NCBI RefSeq assembly: GCF_000282195.1
Contig: NZ_AKJT01000046.1
Coordinates: forward strand, 54,651-118,650
From: Pseudomonas sp. GM18
GTDB taxonomy: Bacteria; Pseudomonadota; Gammaproteobacteria; Pseudomonadales; Pseudomonadaceae
Reading direction: 5' to 3'
Length of the DNA: 64,000 bases
Part shown: positions 34,046 through 43,709 of the stretch, one piece after another
Position numbering within the stretch: position 1 is the first letter of the stretch
Layout of the letters: the number at the start of each line of letters is the position of its first letter
Notes under the pieces: model-generated
Databases searched by the model: none
Told to the model about the DNA's origin: nothing
Seen by the model: the letters and a program-made list of their open reading frames with translations, nothing else
Translations under genes and position numbers: made by a program

Positions 34046-35833
34046 ATGGCAGAAGCAATCGCCGATAATGTTCCGGCCAAGGCCACTCCAATAGACGGCA
34101 AACCGCCGCTGTTCGGGTTGTCTTTCCTGGAAAACCTCTCCGAGATGACCATGTTGCGTCAGGTGGGCCTGTTGGTCGGCCTGGCTGCGAGCGTGGCGAT
34201 TGGTTTTGCCGTGGTGTTGTGGTCCCAGCAGCCGGACTACCGGCCTCTATACGGCAGCCTTGCCGGCATGGACGCCAAGCAGGTCATGGAAACCCTGGCC
34301 GCCGCCGACATTCCCTATACCGTCGAACCGAATTCCGGTGCCTTGCTGGTCAAGGCCGATGACCTGTCCCGTGCGCGGCTCAAGCTCGCGGCCGCTGGTG
34401 TCACTCCCAGCGACGGCAACATCGGTTTCGAGATCCTCGACAAGGAACAGGGACTGGGTACCAGTCAGTTCATGGAAGCGACCCGTTATCGTCGTGGCCT
34501 TGAGGGCGAACTGGCCCGGACCATTTCCAGCCTGAACAACGTCAAAGGTGCCCGCGTGCACCTGGCGATTCCGAAGAGTTCGGTGTTCGTGCGTGACGAG
34601 CGCAAGCCCAGCGCTTCTGTTCTGGTTGAACTGTATTCCGGTCGCTCGCTGGAGCCAGGCCAGGTCGTCGCCATCATCAATCTGGTGGCGACCAGCGTTC
34701 CCGAACTGAGCAAATCGCAGATCACCGTCGTTGACCAGAAGGGCAACCTGCTGTCGGATCAGGCGGAAAACTCCGAACTGACCATGGCCGGCAAGCAGTT
34801 CGATTACAGCCGTCGCATGGAAAGCATGCTGACTCAGCGCGTGCACAACATCCTGCAACCGGTGCTGGGCAACGACCGCTATAAAGCCGAAGTCTCGGCC
34901 GATGTGGATTTCAGTGCCGTCGAATCGACTTCCGAGCAGTTCAACCCGGATCAACCGGCATTGCGCAGCGAGCAGTCGGTCAACGAACAACGTACCGCCA
35001 GCAATGGTCCGCAAGGTGTGCCGGGTGCCTTGAGCAACCAGCCGCCGTCGCCAGCCTCGGCGCCGCAAACCACCGGTGGCGCCACCGCGTCGGCCGGCAT
35101 GGTGCAGCCAGGCCAGCCACTGCTTGATGCCAACGGTCAGCAAATCATGGACCCGGCCACCGGTCAGCCGATGCTGGCGCCGTACCCGGCGGACAAGCGT
35201 CAACAATCCACCAAGAACTTCGAACTCGACCGTTCCATCAGCCACACCAAACAACAGCAGGGCCGTTTGAATCGCCTGTCGGTGTCGGTGGTGGTGGACG
35301 ATCAGGTCAAGGTCAACGCAGCCAATGGCGAAACCACCCGTGCGCCGTGGAGCGCCGATGAATTGGCGCGCTTCACTCGCCTGGTGCAGGACGCGGTCGG
35401 TTTCGACGCCAGCCGTGGCGACAGCGTCAGTGTGATCAACATGCCGTTCTCCGCCGAGCGCGGTGAAGTGATCGCCGATATTCCGTTCTATTCCCAGCCG
35501 TGGTTCTGGGACATCGTCAAGCAAGTGCTGGGTGTGTTGTTCATCCTGGTGCTGGTGTTCGGCGTGCTGCGTCCGGTACTCAACAACATCACCGGTGGCG
35601 GCAAAGGCAAGCAACTCGCAGGTCTGGGCAGCGACATGGAACTCGGTGGCATAGTCGGCCTGGATGGCGAACTGGCCAACGACCGCGTCAGCCTCGGTGG
35701 CCCGACCAGCATCCTGCTGCCGAGCCCGAGCGAAGGCTATGACGCACAGTTGAACGCAATCAAGAGTCTGGTGGCAGAAGATCCGGGTCGCGTGGCCCAG
35801 GTCGTGAAAGAGTGGATTAACGCAGATGAGTGA
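34046..35833 (+). CDS. fliF: FliF, MS-ring protein
   Basis: FliF builds the inner-membrane MS ring, the base of the flagellum. The 595-residue protein has two membrane segments: about residues 38-55 (VGLLVGLAASVAIGFAVVLW) and about 480-505 (IVKQVLGVLFILVLVFGVL). Between them lie the periplasmic ring-building domains (PDYRPLYGSLAGMD, NVKGARVHLAIPK). A low-complexity Pro/Gln/Ala loop occupies about 320-390. The cytoplasmic C-terminus that binds FliG ends at VKEWINADE. It overlaps fliG by 8 bases. Confidence 0.97.
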   Translation: MAEAIADNVPAKATPIDGKPPLFGLSFLENLSEMTMLRQVGLLVGLAASVAIGFAVVLWSQQPDYRPLYGSLAGMDAKQVMETLAAADIPYTVEPNSGALLVKADDLSRARLKLAAAGVTPSDGNIGFEILDKEQGLGTSQFMEATRYRRGLEGELARTISSLNNVKGARVHLAIPKSSVFVRDERKPSASVLVELYSGRSLEPGQVVAIINLVATSVPELSKSQITVVDQKGNLLSDQAENSELTMAGKQFDYSRRMESMLTQRVHNILQPVLGNDRYKAEVSADVDFSAVESTSEQFNPDQPALRSEQSVNEQRTASNGPQGVPGALSNQPPSPASAPQTTGGATASAGMVQPGQPLLDANGQQIMDPATGQPMLAPYPADKRQQSTKNFELDRSISHTKQQQGRLNRLSVSVVVDDQVKVNAANGETTRAPWSADELARFTRLVQDAVGFDASRGDSVSVINMPFSAERGEVIADIPFYSQPWFWDIVKQVLGVLFILVLVFGVLRPVLNNITGGGKGKQLAGLGSDMELGGIVGLDGELANDRVSLGGPTSILLPSPSEGYDAQLNAIKSLVAEDPGRVAQVVKEWINADE

Positions 35834-36845
35834 TAACCGAGCCGCTGTCGCCAAACTGTCCCGGGTTGATAAAGCCGCGATTCTGCTGCTGTCCCTGGGT
35901 TCTACCGATGCCGCGCAAGTACTGCGCCACATGGGGCCCAAAGAGGTTCAGCGTGTGGGCGTGGCCATGGCCCAGATGGGTAACGTGCACCGCGAGCAAG
36001 TCGAGCAGGTCATGAGCGAGTTCGTCGACATCGTCGGCGACCAGACCAGCCTGGGCGTCGGCTCCGATGACTACGTGCGCAAAATGCTCACCCAGGCCCT
36101 GGGTGAAGACAAGGCCAACGGCCTGATCGACCGGATCCTGCTGGGCGGCAACACCAGTGGCCTCGACAGCCTGAAGTGGATGGAACCGCGCGCCGTCGCC
36201 GACGTGATCCGTTACGAGCACCCGCAGATCCAGGCGATCGTGGTGGCGTATCTCGACCCGGACCAGGCCGGTGAAGTGCTGGGCAACTTCGACCATAAGG
36301 TGCGGCTGGACATCATCCTGCGGGTGTCTTCGCTGAACACCGTGCAGCCGGCGGCCCTGAAAGAACTCAACCAGATTCTCGAGAAGCAGTTCTCCGGCAA
36401 CTCGAATGCCTCGCGCACCACCCTGGGTGGTATCAAGCGCGCGGCAGACATCATGAACTTCCTCGACAGCTCGATCGAAGGTCAACTGATGGACTCGATC
36501 CGCGAAGTCGACGAAGACCTGTCCGGTCAGATCGAAGACCTCATGTTCGTGTTCAACAACCTGTCCGATGTCGACGACCGCGGTATTCAGGCGCTGTTGC
36601 GCGAAGTGTCCTCGGACGTCCTGGTGCTGGCCCTCAAGGGTTCGGACGAAGGCGTCAAGGAAAAGATCTTCAAGAACATGTCCAAACGGGCGGCCGAACT
36701 GTTGCGCGACGATCTCGAGGCCAAAGGCCCGGTGCGTGTCAGCGACGTGGAAACGGCGCAGAAAGAAATCCTCACCATTGCCCGCCGTATGGCCGAAGCC
36801 GGAGAAATCGTTCTCGGCGGGAAGGGCGGCGAAGAGATGATCTAA
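35826..36845 (+). CDS. fliG: FliG, motor switch protein
   Basis: FliG couples the MS ring to the C ring and receives torque from the stators. The 339-residue protein is of standard length. It shows DKAAILLLSLGSTDAAQVLR in the N domain, the middle EHPQIQAIVVAYLDPDQA and the C-terminal torque helix (VDDRGIQALLREVSSDVLVLALKG). It overlaps fliF and is followed by fliH after 7 bases. Confidence 0.97.
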   Translation: MSDNRAAVAKLSRVDKAAILLLSLGSTDAAQVLRHMGPKEVQRVGVAMAQMGNVHREQVEQVMSEFVDIVGDQTSLGVGSDDYVRKMLTQALGEDKANGLIDRILLGGNTSGLDSLKWMEPRAVADVIRYEHPQIQAIVVAYLDPDQAGEVLGNFDHKVRLDIILRVSSLNTVQPAALKELNQILEKQFSGNSNASRTTLGGIKRAADIMNFLDSSIEGQLMDSIREVDEDLSGQIEDLMFVFNNLSDVDDRGIQALLREVSSDVLVLALKGSDEGVKEKIFKNMSKRAAELLRDDLEAKGPVRVSDVETAQKEILTIARRMAEAGEIVLGGKGGEEMI

Positions 36846-36852
36846 GGTCACT

Positions 36853-37662
36853 ATGTCGTCCAAACATGATGAGTCCCAGACCGACCTGATCCGTGGCAAG
36901 GACGTCGCAGGTTTCGACGTCTGGGCGCTGCCCAGCTTCGACCCGTTTGTGCCGGAGCCTGAGCCTGAGCCGGAACCCGAACCGCCGGAAATGGAAGAAG
37001 TGCCGCTGGAAGAAGTCCAGCCACTGACCCTCGAAGAGCTCGAAAGCATTCGCCAGGAGGCCTACAACGAAGGCTTCGCGGTTGGCGAGAAAGAAGGTTT
37101 CCACAGCACCACGCTCAAGGTCCGTCAGGAAGCCGAAGTGGCCCTGACGGCCAAGATCGCGGGCCTTGAACAGCTGATGGCCAACCTGTTCGAACCGATT
37201 GCCGAGCAGGACACCCAGATCGAAAAGTCGCTGGTCGACCTCGTTCGGCATATCACCAAACAAGTGATTCAGCGCGAGCTGGCCATCGACTCGACGCAGA
37301 TCGAACACGTCATGCGTGAAGCGCTCAAGCTCTTGCCGCTGGGCGTGGGCAATGTGCGGTTGTACGTCAACCCGCAGGATTTCGAACAGGTCAAAGCCCT
37401 GCGCGAGCGCCATGAAGAAACCTGGCGCATCGTCGAGGACGAGTCCCTGTTGCCGGGCGGTTGCCGGGTCGAGACTGAACACAGCCGTATCGATGCGACC
37501 ATCGAAACCCGTGTGACCCAGGTCATGGCCAAGCTGTTCGACCAACTCCACGATCAGGCGCTGCACCCGGCCGCGCCGGACCTGAGTCTGGAATTGCCGA
37601 GCGACGAAAAGCCTGCTGTCGCCCCGGTCGAGCCAGAACTGGACGATCCCGATGCGCCTTGA
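36853..37662 (+). CDS. fliH: FliH, flagellar ATPase regulator
   Basis: FliH binds the FliI ATPase and ties it to the C ring and export gate. The 269-residue product has an acidic proline-rich linker near residues 36-46 ([12 protein letters not shown]), then a long coiled coil and the C-terminal FliH/YscL domain ([30 protein letters not shown]). Its stop lies 11 bases inside fliI. The Glu-Pro repeat is likely a flexible or rigid spacer and is not shared with enteric FliH. Confidence 0.93.
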   Translation: MSSKHDESQTDLIRGKDVAGFDVWALPSFDPFVPEPEPEPEPEPPEMEEVPLEEVQPLTLEELESIRQEAYNEGFAVGEKEGFHSTTLKVRQEAEVALTAKIAGLEQLMANLFEPIAEQDTQIEKSLVDLVRHITKQVIQRELAIDSTQIEHVMREALKLLPLGVGNVRLYVNPQDFEQVKALRERHEETWRIVEDESLLPGGCRVETEHSRIDATIETRVTQVMAKLFDQLHDQALHPAAPDLSLELPSDEKPAVAPVEPELDDPDAP

Positions 37663-39010
37663 ACGCACCAGTTTCGCCAAACGCCTCGGTAGTTACGCCG
37701 AGGCCACGGAGCTGGCTGGCGCGCCAATCCTCGAAGGTCGCCTGTTGCGCATGGTCGGCCTGACCCTCGAAGCCGAAGGCTTGCGCGCCGCCATGGGCAG
37801 CCGCTGCATGGTCATCAACGATGACAGCTATCACCCGGTGCAGGTCGAAGCTGAAGTCATGGGCTTCTCCGGCAGTAAAGTCTTTCTGATGCCGGTCGGC
37901 AGCGTCGCCGGCATTGCGCCAGGCGCACGCGTGGTTCCCCTGGCGGACAACGGTCGCTTGCCGATGGGCATGAGCATGCTCGGGCGGGTGCTCGATGGCG
38001 CCGGTCGTGCGCTGGATGGCAAGGGCGGGATGAAGGCTGAAGACTGGGTGCCAATGGACGGCCCGACCATCAACCCGCTCAAGCGTGACCCGATCAGCCA
38101 GCCGCTGGACGTGGGCATTCGCTGCATCAACGGTTTGTTGACGGTCGGTCGCGGTCAGCGCCTCGGGTTGTTCGCCGGTACCGGTGTCGGCAAGAGTGTG
38201 CTGTTGGGCATGATGACCCGTTTCACCGAGGCCGACATTATCGTGGTCGGGCTGATCGGTGAGCGGGGTCGAGAAGTTAAAGAGTTCATCGAGCACATCC
38301 TCGGTGAAGAAGGGCTCAAGCGTTCAGTGGTGGTGGCGTCGCCAGCGGACGATGCGCCGCTGATGCGTCTGCGCGCGGCCATGTACTGCACGCGGATCGC
38401 CGAATATTTCCGCGACAAGGGCAAGAACGTCCTGTTGCTGATGGATTCCCTGACCCGTTTCGCCCAGGCCCAGCGGGAAATCGCCTTGGCCATCGGCGAA
38501 CCGCCGGCGACCAAGGGCTATCCGCCGTCGGTGTTCGCCAAATTGCCGAAACTGGTGGAGCGGGCCGGTAACGCCGAAAAGGGCGGCGGTTCGATCACCG
38601 CGTTCTACACGGTATTGTCCGAAGGCGACGATCAACAGGACCCGATTGCCGACTCGGCGCGGGGCGTGCTCGACGGGCACATCGTGCTGTCCCGACGTCT
38701 GGCCGAGGAAGGGCATTATCCGGCCATCGACATCGAAGCGTCCATCAGCCGGGTCATGCCATCGGTGGTCGGCATCAAGCACTTGAACCACGCGCAGATG
38801 TTCAAGCAATACTGGTCGCGCTATCAGCAGAGCCGCGACTTGATCAGCGTCGGCGCCTATGTGCCCGGCGGTGATCGGGAAACCGACACCGCGATCAATC
38901 TGCAACCGGCCATGACCATGTACCTGCGTCAGGGCTTGAACGACAACATCAGCATGGGCGCCAGCGAAAACCATCTCGCGTCGGTCTTCGCGCCAGCGCC
39001 GGGGGGTTAA
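37652..39010 (+). CDS. fliI: FliI, flagellar export ATPase
   Basis: FliI is the hexameric ATPase of the flagellar type III export apparatus, related to F1-beta. The 452-residue protein has AGTGVGKS (Walker A, 175-182), [16 protein letters not shown] (Walker B region) and [20 protein letters not shown] of the catalytic core. Length is normal. It overlaps fliH and is 6 bases before fliJ. Confidence 0.97.
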   Translation: MRLERTSFAKRLGSYAEATELAGAPILEGRLLRMVGLTLEAEGLRAAMGSRCMVINDDSYHPVQVEAEVMGFSGSKVFLMPVGSVAGIAPGARVVPLADNGRLPMGMSMLGRVLDGAGRALDGKGGMKAEDWVPMDGPTINPLKRDPISQPLDVGIRCINGLLTVGRGQRLGLFAGTGVGKSVLLGMMTRFTEADIIVVGLIGERGREVKEFIEHILGEEGLKRSVVVASPADDAPLMRLRAAMYCTRIAEYFRDKGKNVLLLMDSLTRFAQAQREIALAIGEPPATKGYPPSVFAKLPKLVERAGNAEKGGGSITAFYTVLSEGDDQQDPIADSARGVLDGHIVLSRRLAEEGHYPAIDIEASISRVMPSVVGIKHLNHAQMFKQYWSRYQQSRDLISVGAYVPGGDRETDTAINLQPAMTMYLRQGLNDNISMGASENHLASVFAPAPGG

Positions 39011-39016
39011 CCGGTC

Positions 39017-39466
39017 ATGGCCCCGAGTCGCGCAACACGCCTGGCGCCCGTGGTGGAAATGGCCGAAAAGGCCGAGAAAACCGCCGTCCAGCGCCTGGGG
39101 CACTTCCAGGGGCAGGTCCGTTTGGCAGAAAGCAAACTCGCCGACCTCGAAGCCTTCCGTCTCGACTATCAAGAGCAATGGATCGTGCGTGGCAGCGGCG
39201 GCGTCTCGGGTCAGTGGTTGCTGGGCTATCAGGGCTTTCTCGCGCAATTGGGCACGGCCATCGACCAGCAGCGCCAGAGCCTGAACTGGCATCAAAACAA
39301 TCTGAACAAGGCTCGTGAAGCCTGGCAGCAAGCGTTTGCCCGGGTCGAAGGCTTGCGCAAACTGGTTCAGCGCTACATGGATGAAGCACGGCAACTGGAA
39401 GACAAGCGCGAGCAGAAGCTGCTGGATGAATTGTCCCAGCGGTTGCCGCGCCAGAGTCCTTACTGA
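39017..39466 (+). CDS. fliJ: FliJ, export chaperone-escort protein
   Basis: FliJ is the central coiled-coil stalk of the export ATPase and helps recycle chaperones. The 149-residue protein is almost wholly predicted coiled coil: RLAPVVEMAEKAEKTAVQRL, ESKLADLEAFRLDYQEQW, RKLVQRYMDEARQLEDKREQ. Identified by position after fliI and by build; sequence conservation in this family is low. A REP-type hairpin follows. Confidence 0.92.
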   Translation: MAPSRATRLAPVVEMAEKAEKTAVQRLGHFQGQVRLAESKLADLEAFRLDYQEQWIVRGSGGVSGQWLLGYQGFLAQLGTAIDQQRQSLNWHQNNLNKAREAWQQAFARVEGLRKLVQRYMDEARQLEDKREQKLLDELSQRLPRQSPY

Positions 39467-39478
39467 GCGGCGCTTTCG

Positions 39479-39548
39479 AAAAGATCGCAGCCTGTGCAGC
39501 TCCTGCATCGCCCGCATGCAAACCCGATCCCGCAGGCTGCGATCTTTT
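39479..39548. repeat. REP-type inverted pair between fliJ and hsbA
   Basis: AAAAGATCGCAGCCTG at 39479-39494 is the exact reverse complement of 39533-39548, with a 38-base spacer. The T-rich right end means the RNA may act as a terminator. It belongs to the same repeat family as 43518-43597. Confidence 0.82.
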
Positions 39549-39620
39549 GACCTTGCTCCAGCCTCCGCCAAGTGCTAAACCTTGTACACGTACGTTCGCC
39601 AATGACAAGGAAGCCGTGAA

Positions 39621-39926
39621 ATGTCAGTCGTTACAGAAGTATCCCCGGATGGGCAAAAGTTGACGATTTCGGTCAAGGGGCGATTCGATTTCGGTCGGCA
39701 TCAGGAGTTTCGCGAGTCCTACGAGCGACTCAACAAGAAACCCGACTCCATCGTAGTGGACCTGAAGGATGCCACGTATCTCGATAGCTCCGCTCTGGGC
39801 ATGCTGCTCTTGCTGCGTGATCACGCCGGTGGTGACAGTTCCGATGTGCGGGTGATTAACAGCAATTCGGATGTGCGCAAGATCCTCGCCATCTCCAACT
39901 TCGACAAACTGTTCGACATCAGTTGA
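39621..39926 (+). CDS. hsbA: HsbA-like STAS anti-sigma factor antagonist
   Basis: A 101-residue STAS-domain protein. In P. aeruginosa, HsbA is phosphorylated and dephosphorylated by HsbR and binds either the anti-sigma factor FlgM or the diguanylate cyclase HsbD, linking the HptB pathway to swimming versus biofilm. The phosphorylation site is readable: ATYLDSSALGMLLLLRD with S56, the same number as reported for HsbA. Its stop overlaps a TTG of the next gene. Assignment rests on this three-gene set. Confidence 0.88.
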   Translation: MSVVTEVSPDGQKLTISVKGRFDFGRHQEFRESYERLNKKPDSIVVDLKDATYLDSSALGMLLLLRDHAGGDSSDVRVINSNSDVRKILAISNFDKLFDIS

Positions 39927-39931
39927 CCGTC

Positions 39932-41638
39932 ATGCAGCCGCCGCTCGAGCCGCTGACGATACTGATTGCTGAAGACAGCGCGGCCGATCGCATGCTGCTG
40001 TCGACTATCGTCCGTCGCCAGGGTCATGAAGTGCTGACGGCCAGTAATGGCGCCGAGGCGGTCGAGGCGTTTCGCTCGCAGCGACCGCACCTGGTGCTGA
40101 TGGACGCCATGATGCCGGTGATGGATGGCTTCGAGGCCGCGCAGCAGATCAAGGCGCTGGCCGGCGAAACCCTGGTGCCGATCATCTTTCTGACGTCGCT
40201 GACCGAAAGCGAAGCCTTGGCGCGTTGTCTGGAGGCCGGGGGCGACGACTTTCTGGCGAAGCCTTACAACCAGGTGATCCTCGCGGCCAAGATCAAGGCA
40301 ATGGACCGCTTGCGGCGTTTGCAGGCCACGGTGCTGGAGCAGCGCGACCTGATCGCCAGGCACCACGATTACCTGCTTAACGAACAGCGAGTGGCCAAAG
40401 CCGTGTTCGACAAGGTGGCCCACTCCGGTTGCCTGAATGCGCCGAACATCCGTTATCTGCAATCACCCTATGCGCTCTTCAACGGCGATCTGTTGCTGGC
40501 CGCCTTCACCCCGGCCGGCGACATGCACGTGTTACTCGGCGATTTCACCGGTCATGGTTTGCCGGCCGCTGTCGGTGCCATGCCGTTGGCTGAAGTCTTC
40601 TATGGCATGACCGCCAAGGGTTACGGCTTGTCCGAAACCCTGCGCGAGATGAACGCCAAGCTCAAACGCATCCTGCCGGTCGACATGTTCTGCTGTGCGG
40701 CCATGCTGTGCCTGAGTTTTCAGCGAGGTTCGGTGGAGGTCTGGAACGGCGGGATGCCGGACGGTTACCTGCACAGCATCGCCAGCGGCGAGCGTACAGT
40801 GCTGACGGCACGGCACTTGCCGCTGGGCGTGTTGAGCTCGCAAACCTTCGATGACCGCACCGAGGTGTTCCCAATGGCCGTCGGGGATCGGGTGTTCCTG
40901 TTGTCTGATGGGGTGATCGATACCTGCGATGCCAATGAGCAGTTATTTGGCGTAGAGCGGTTGGAGCAGGTGTTTGCAGCCAATCGTCAGCCCGATGCGC
41001 TGTTCGAAGAAATCGAGCAGGCCCTGCGGGACTTTCGCGGCGAGGCTCGCGATGACGTGAGCATGGTTGAAGTCCGTCTGCTGGAAGCTGCGCAACTGAG
41101 CCCGCCGGCGCCGGTGTATTCCGACAGCGGCCAGTCGAGCCCGCTGGACTGGTCAGTAAGTTTCGAGTTCCGCGCCGCTACCCTCAAACGCTTCAACCCG
41201 CTGCCGTACCTGTTGCAATTGCTGCTTGAAGTGCACGGCCTGCGAGCCCAGAGTGGCGCACTCTATAGTGTGCTGGCAGAGCTTTATTCCAATGCCCTGG
41301 AGCATGGCGTGCTGGGCCTGGATTCAAACCTGAAACGCGATGCTTCGGGTTTTGCGCGTTATTATCAGCAGCGCAATGCGCGCCTGGACGAGTTGCGCGA
41401 CGGCTATGTGCGGGTGCATTTGCAGGTGATGCCAAAAGACGAGGGTGGTTGCCTGGCAGTCCGGGTCGAAGACAGTGGCAAGGGCTTCGATGTAGCGCGG
41501 GTGATGGAGCGTCCCCTCGATGATGTCCGTCTGTCGGGACGTGGCGTCAGTTTGATCCGCCAGTTGAGTCATCATGCGCGCTGGTCCGATAATGGCCGCA
41601 GTGCTCACGTGGAGTTTTTCTGGGAGGCTCAGGCATAA
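39932..41638 (+). CDS. hsbR: HsbR-like response regulator with PP2C phosphatase and kinase domains
   Basis: The 568-residue protein has a receiver domain (about 1-120, phospho-acceptor D58 in LVLMDAMMP), a PP2C/SpoIIE-type phosphatase domain (about 170-390: LLGDFTGHGLPAAVGAMP, VFLLSDGVIDT, EARDDVSMVEVR) and a C-terminal HATPase anti-sigma-kinase-like domain (about 420-568: LAELYSNALEHGVL, VRVEDSGKGFD). This is the HsbR build, which receives phosphate from HptB and acts on HsbA. Start ATG 39932 was preferred over TTG 39923, which overlaps the hsbA stop; neither has a strong ribosome binding site. Confidence 0.9.
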   Translation: MQPPLEPLTILIAEDSAADRMLLSTIVRRQGHEVLTASNGAEAVEAFRSQRPHLVLMDAMMPVMDGFEAAQQIKALAGETLVPIIFLTSLTESEALARCLEAGGDDFLAKPYNQVILAAKIKAMDRLRRLQATVLEQRDLIARHHDYLLNEQRVAKAVFDKVAHSGCLNAPNIRYLQSPYALFNGDLLLAAFTPAGDMHVLLGDFTGHGLPAAVGAMPLAEVFYGMTAKGYGLSETLREMNAKLKRILPVDMFCCAAMLCLSFQRGSVEVWNGGMPDGYLHSIASGERTVLTARHLPLGVLSSQTFDDRTEVFPMAVGDRVFLLSDGVIDTCDANEQLFGVERLEQVFAANRQPDALFEEIEQALRDFRGEARDDVSMVEVRLLEAAQLSPPAPVYSDSGQSSPLDWSVSFEFRAATLKRFNPLPYLLQLLLEVHGLRAQSGALYSVLAELYSNALEHGVLGLDSNLKRDASGFARYYQQRNARLDELRDGYVRVHLQVMPKDEGGCLAVRVEDSGKGFDVARVMERPLDDVRLSGRGVSLIRQLSHHARWSDNGRSAHVEFFWEAQA

Positions 41639-41670
41639 TCCCAGGCATTCTTGATCAAAGGAGTGAACAA

Positions 41671-42018
41671 GTGGACGACACACATCTGGATCGCGACGTG
41701 CTGAGCGCGTTGCAAGAAGTTATGGAGGACGGGTATCCAGAATTGCTCGATACCTTTCTCAGCGATTCCGAAGAGCGCTTGAGTCTGCTGCGCCAGGCTG
41801 ACGATGCTGATCGGTTAGGCGCCACGGCGCACAGTTTCAAGGGTAGCAGCAGCAACATGGGCGCGACCCGGCTGGCCGAGCTGTGCCATGAGCTGGAGCA
41901 GCGAGCGAAAGAGAAAAAACTCGAAGGCATTGAAGCGCTGGTTGGAGAGATCGACGGCGAATTCGCGATTGTCCGACCGCTTTTCGAGGCAGAGCGCCAG
42001 CGCTCCCTGGCTGAATAA
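41671..42018 (+). CDS. hptB: HptB-like histidine phosphotransfer protein
   Basis: A 115-residue Hpt protein that passes phosphate from hybrid sensor kinases to HsbR. The phospho-His is H54 in ATAHSFKGSSSNMGA. The start is GTG 41671 with AAAGGAG 7 bases upstream. P. aeruginosa has the same three partners next to flgM in the order hptB-hsbR-hsbA; here the order is reversed and placed between fliJ and fliK. Confidence 0.9.
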   Translation: MDDTHLDRDVLSALQEVMEDGYPELLDTFLSDSEERLSLLRQADDADRLGATAHSFKGSSSNMGATRLAELCHELEQRAKEKKLEGIEALVGEIDGEFAIVRPLFEAERQRSLAE

Positions 42019-42123
42019 GACAACCATCCGGCGCTTTTGGCAGCCAGCGAACAAAGCTGGCTCGACCCTTGCAGTCAACTCACTCAACTGTACCTACGAT
42101 CCCAGTGCAGCGGAGACCGTTCT

Positions 42124-43500
42124 ATGCCCGTTACCCCCAACATTCTTCTTCAGGCCGCCGCTGCGGCCAAGACTCAAGCCGCGTCCGCCAATACCCCGGC
42201 GTCGACGGCCGAGCCCGGGGACAAGGCGTCCAGCTTCGCTCAGGTCTACGCCAATCAGGCCCAGAACAAGCCCTCGGCCACGGCGGACGGATCGACTAAA
42301 CCCGTACGTGACAAAGCCCCGGACAACACTGGCAAAAAGGATGTGGGCAACGACTCGTCTGCCGCCCAGGAACCGACGGTTGCCGATAGCGGCAAATCCT
42401 TGCCCGTCGATAAACCGGCGCAGTCCGAAGACAAGACCGCCAGCGATGACGCGCCGGATACCGCCGAGCCGGCGACGCCGGTAGTCGATACCGCGCCTGT
42501 CGATCCAGCCCTCGATCCGGCGTTGATGCAAGTGGTGCAAGTGGTGCAGTCGGTGCTGCCAGCCCCCGTGCCGGAAACTCCGCCGGTTGTCGCTACTGTG
42601 CAGTCAGCCGTTGAAGCACCCGTCGCAGCCGCTGTTACCGCGACAGCGACGCAGGCCGCTGCGACCGCCGATCCTGATTTCGATCCCGAAGCCGATCCTC
42701 TCGATGCACTGCCGGCCGTGCGCATGGCGATGGAGCAGAGTGGGCACGTTTCGGCCGCCAGCCAGGCTCAGCCAAAAGCGGCGCCGACTCAGGCTCACGT
42801 CGACGGTGAGCTGACCTCGGCTCAGAACTTTGCTGCGGGCATGGCAAGCATGCTCGATGTGCAGGCCGATCAGGACAGCACCAGCCAGGGCGGCGAGAAG
42901 GCTTTCAGTGGCCTGATCGATGACGGCCTCAAGGATCTCAAGTCCGCCAGCAGCGACACTCGTGTCGATGACTTCGCCAACCGTCTGGCGGCACTGACGC
43001 AAGCGGCAACACCGAAGACTGCCAATGCATTGCCGGTGAACCAGCCGATCGCCATGCATCAGAGCGGTTGGACCGAAGAGGTGGTCAACCGGGTCATGTA
43101 CCTGTCCAGCGCCAATCTCAAGGCGGCGGATATTCAGTTGCAACCGGCCGAACTGGGGCGTCTCGATATTCGGGTGAACATGGTTCCGGATCAGCAGACC
43201 CAAGTGACCTTCATGAGCGCTCATCCAAGTGTTCGCGAAGCTCTCGACGGGCAAATGCATCGCCTGCGGGACATGTTTGCGCAGCAGGGCATGGGCCAGG
43301 TCGACGTCAACGTTTCCGATCAGTCCCGTGGCTGGCAGGGGCAGGGGCAGGAACAGGCTCAACAGGGGCAGGGCGGACGTACCAATGCCAGTGGCGGTCG
43401 CCTCGATTCTGTCGATGAAGAGCTTCCCGCGACGGTCGCTGAAGTGGCCGCCAACACCACCAGCGTGATCGGCACCAGCGCCGTCGATTATTACGCCTGA
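42124..43500 (+). CDS. fliK: FliK, hook-length control protein
   Basis: FliK measures the hook and switches export from hook to filament proteins through FlhB. The 458-residue protein has a long Ala/Pro/Thr-rich N-terminal ruler and the conserved C-terminal domain near residues 320-400 (LKAADIQLQPAELGRLDIRV, SAHPSVREALDGQMHRLRDM), followed by a Gln/Gly-rich stretch. Start ATG 42124 has GGAGA upstream; the longer frame from 42037 has no support. A REP-type pair follows. Confidence 0.92.
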   Translation: MPVTPNILLQAAAAAKTQAASANTPASTAEPGDKASSFAQVYANQAQNKPSATADGSTKPVRDKAPDNTGKKDVGNDSSAAQEPTVADSGKSLPVDKPAQSEDKTASDDAPDTAEPATPVVDTAPVDPALDPALMQVVQVVQSVLPAPVPETPPVVATVQSAVEAPVAAAVTATATQAAATADPDFDPEADPLDALPAVRMAMEQSGHVSAASQAQPKAAPTQAHVDGELTSAQNFAAGMASMLDVQADQDSTSQGGEKAFSGLIDDGLKDLKSASSDTRVDDFANRLAALTQAATPKTANALPVNQPIAMHQSGWTEEVVNRVMYLSSANLKAADIQLQPAELGRLDIRVNMVPDQQTQVTFMSAHPSVREALDGQMHRLRDMFAQQGMGQVDVNVSDQSRGWQGQGQEQAQQGQGGRTNASGGRLDSVDEELPATVAEVAANTTSVIGTSAVDYYA

Positions 43501-43517
43501 TAAATCAGGACGCCCCT

Positions 43518-43597
43518 CAAAAGATCGCAGCCTTCGACAGCTCCTGCAGGGTGTACACCATCCAGATGTAGGAGCTGCCGAAGGCTGCGATCTTTTG
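43518..43597. repeat. REP-type inverted pair between fliK and fliL
   Basis: The 28 bases 43518-43545 (starting CAAAAGATCGCAGCCTTCG) are the reverse complement of 43570-43597 with one mismatch and a 24-base spacer. It shares the AAAAGATCGCAGCCT core with the element at 39479. Confidence 0.85.
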
Positions 43598-43709
43598 ATT
43601 TTCGGTATCTGCCTGCCGCCGCCCATATATCCCCAGACACTTCTGGCATAACACTTGCTCTTGCCTTGCCGTGCGACTGTGAAAACCCGAATAGTGACGG
43701 ATTATTGGC

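Noticed and set aside
36954..36986. Glu-Pro repeat in FliH as a possible sequencing artefact
   Set aside because: The frame is kept and codons vary between GAG/GAA and CCT/CCG/CCC, so it looks like a real low-complexity linker.
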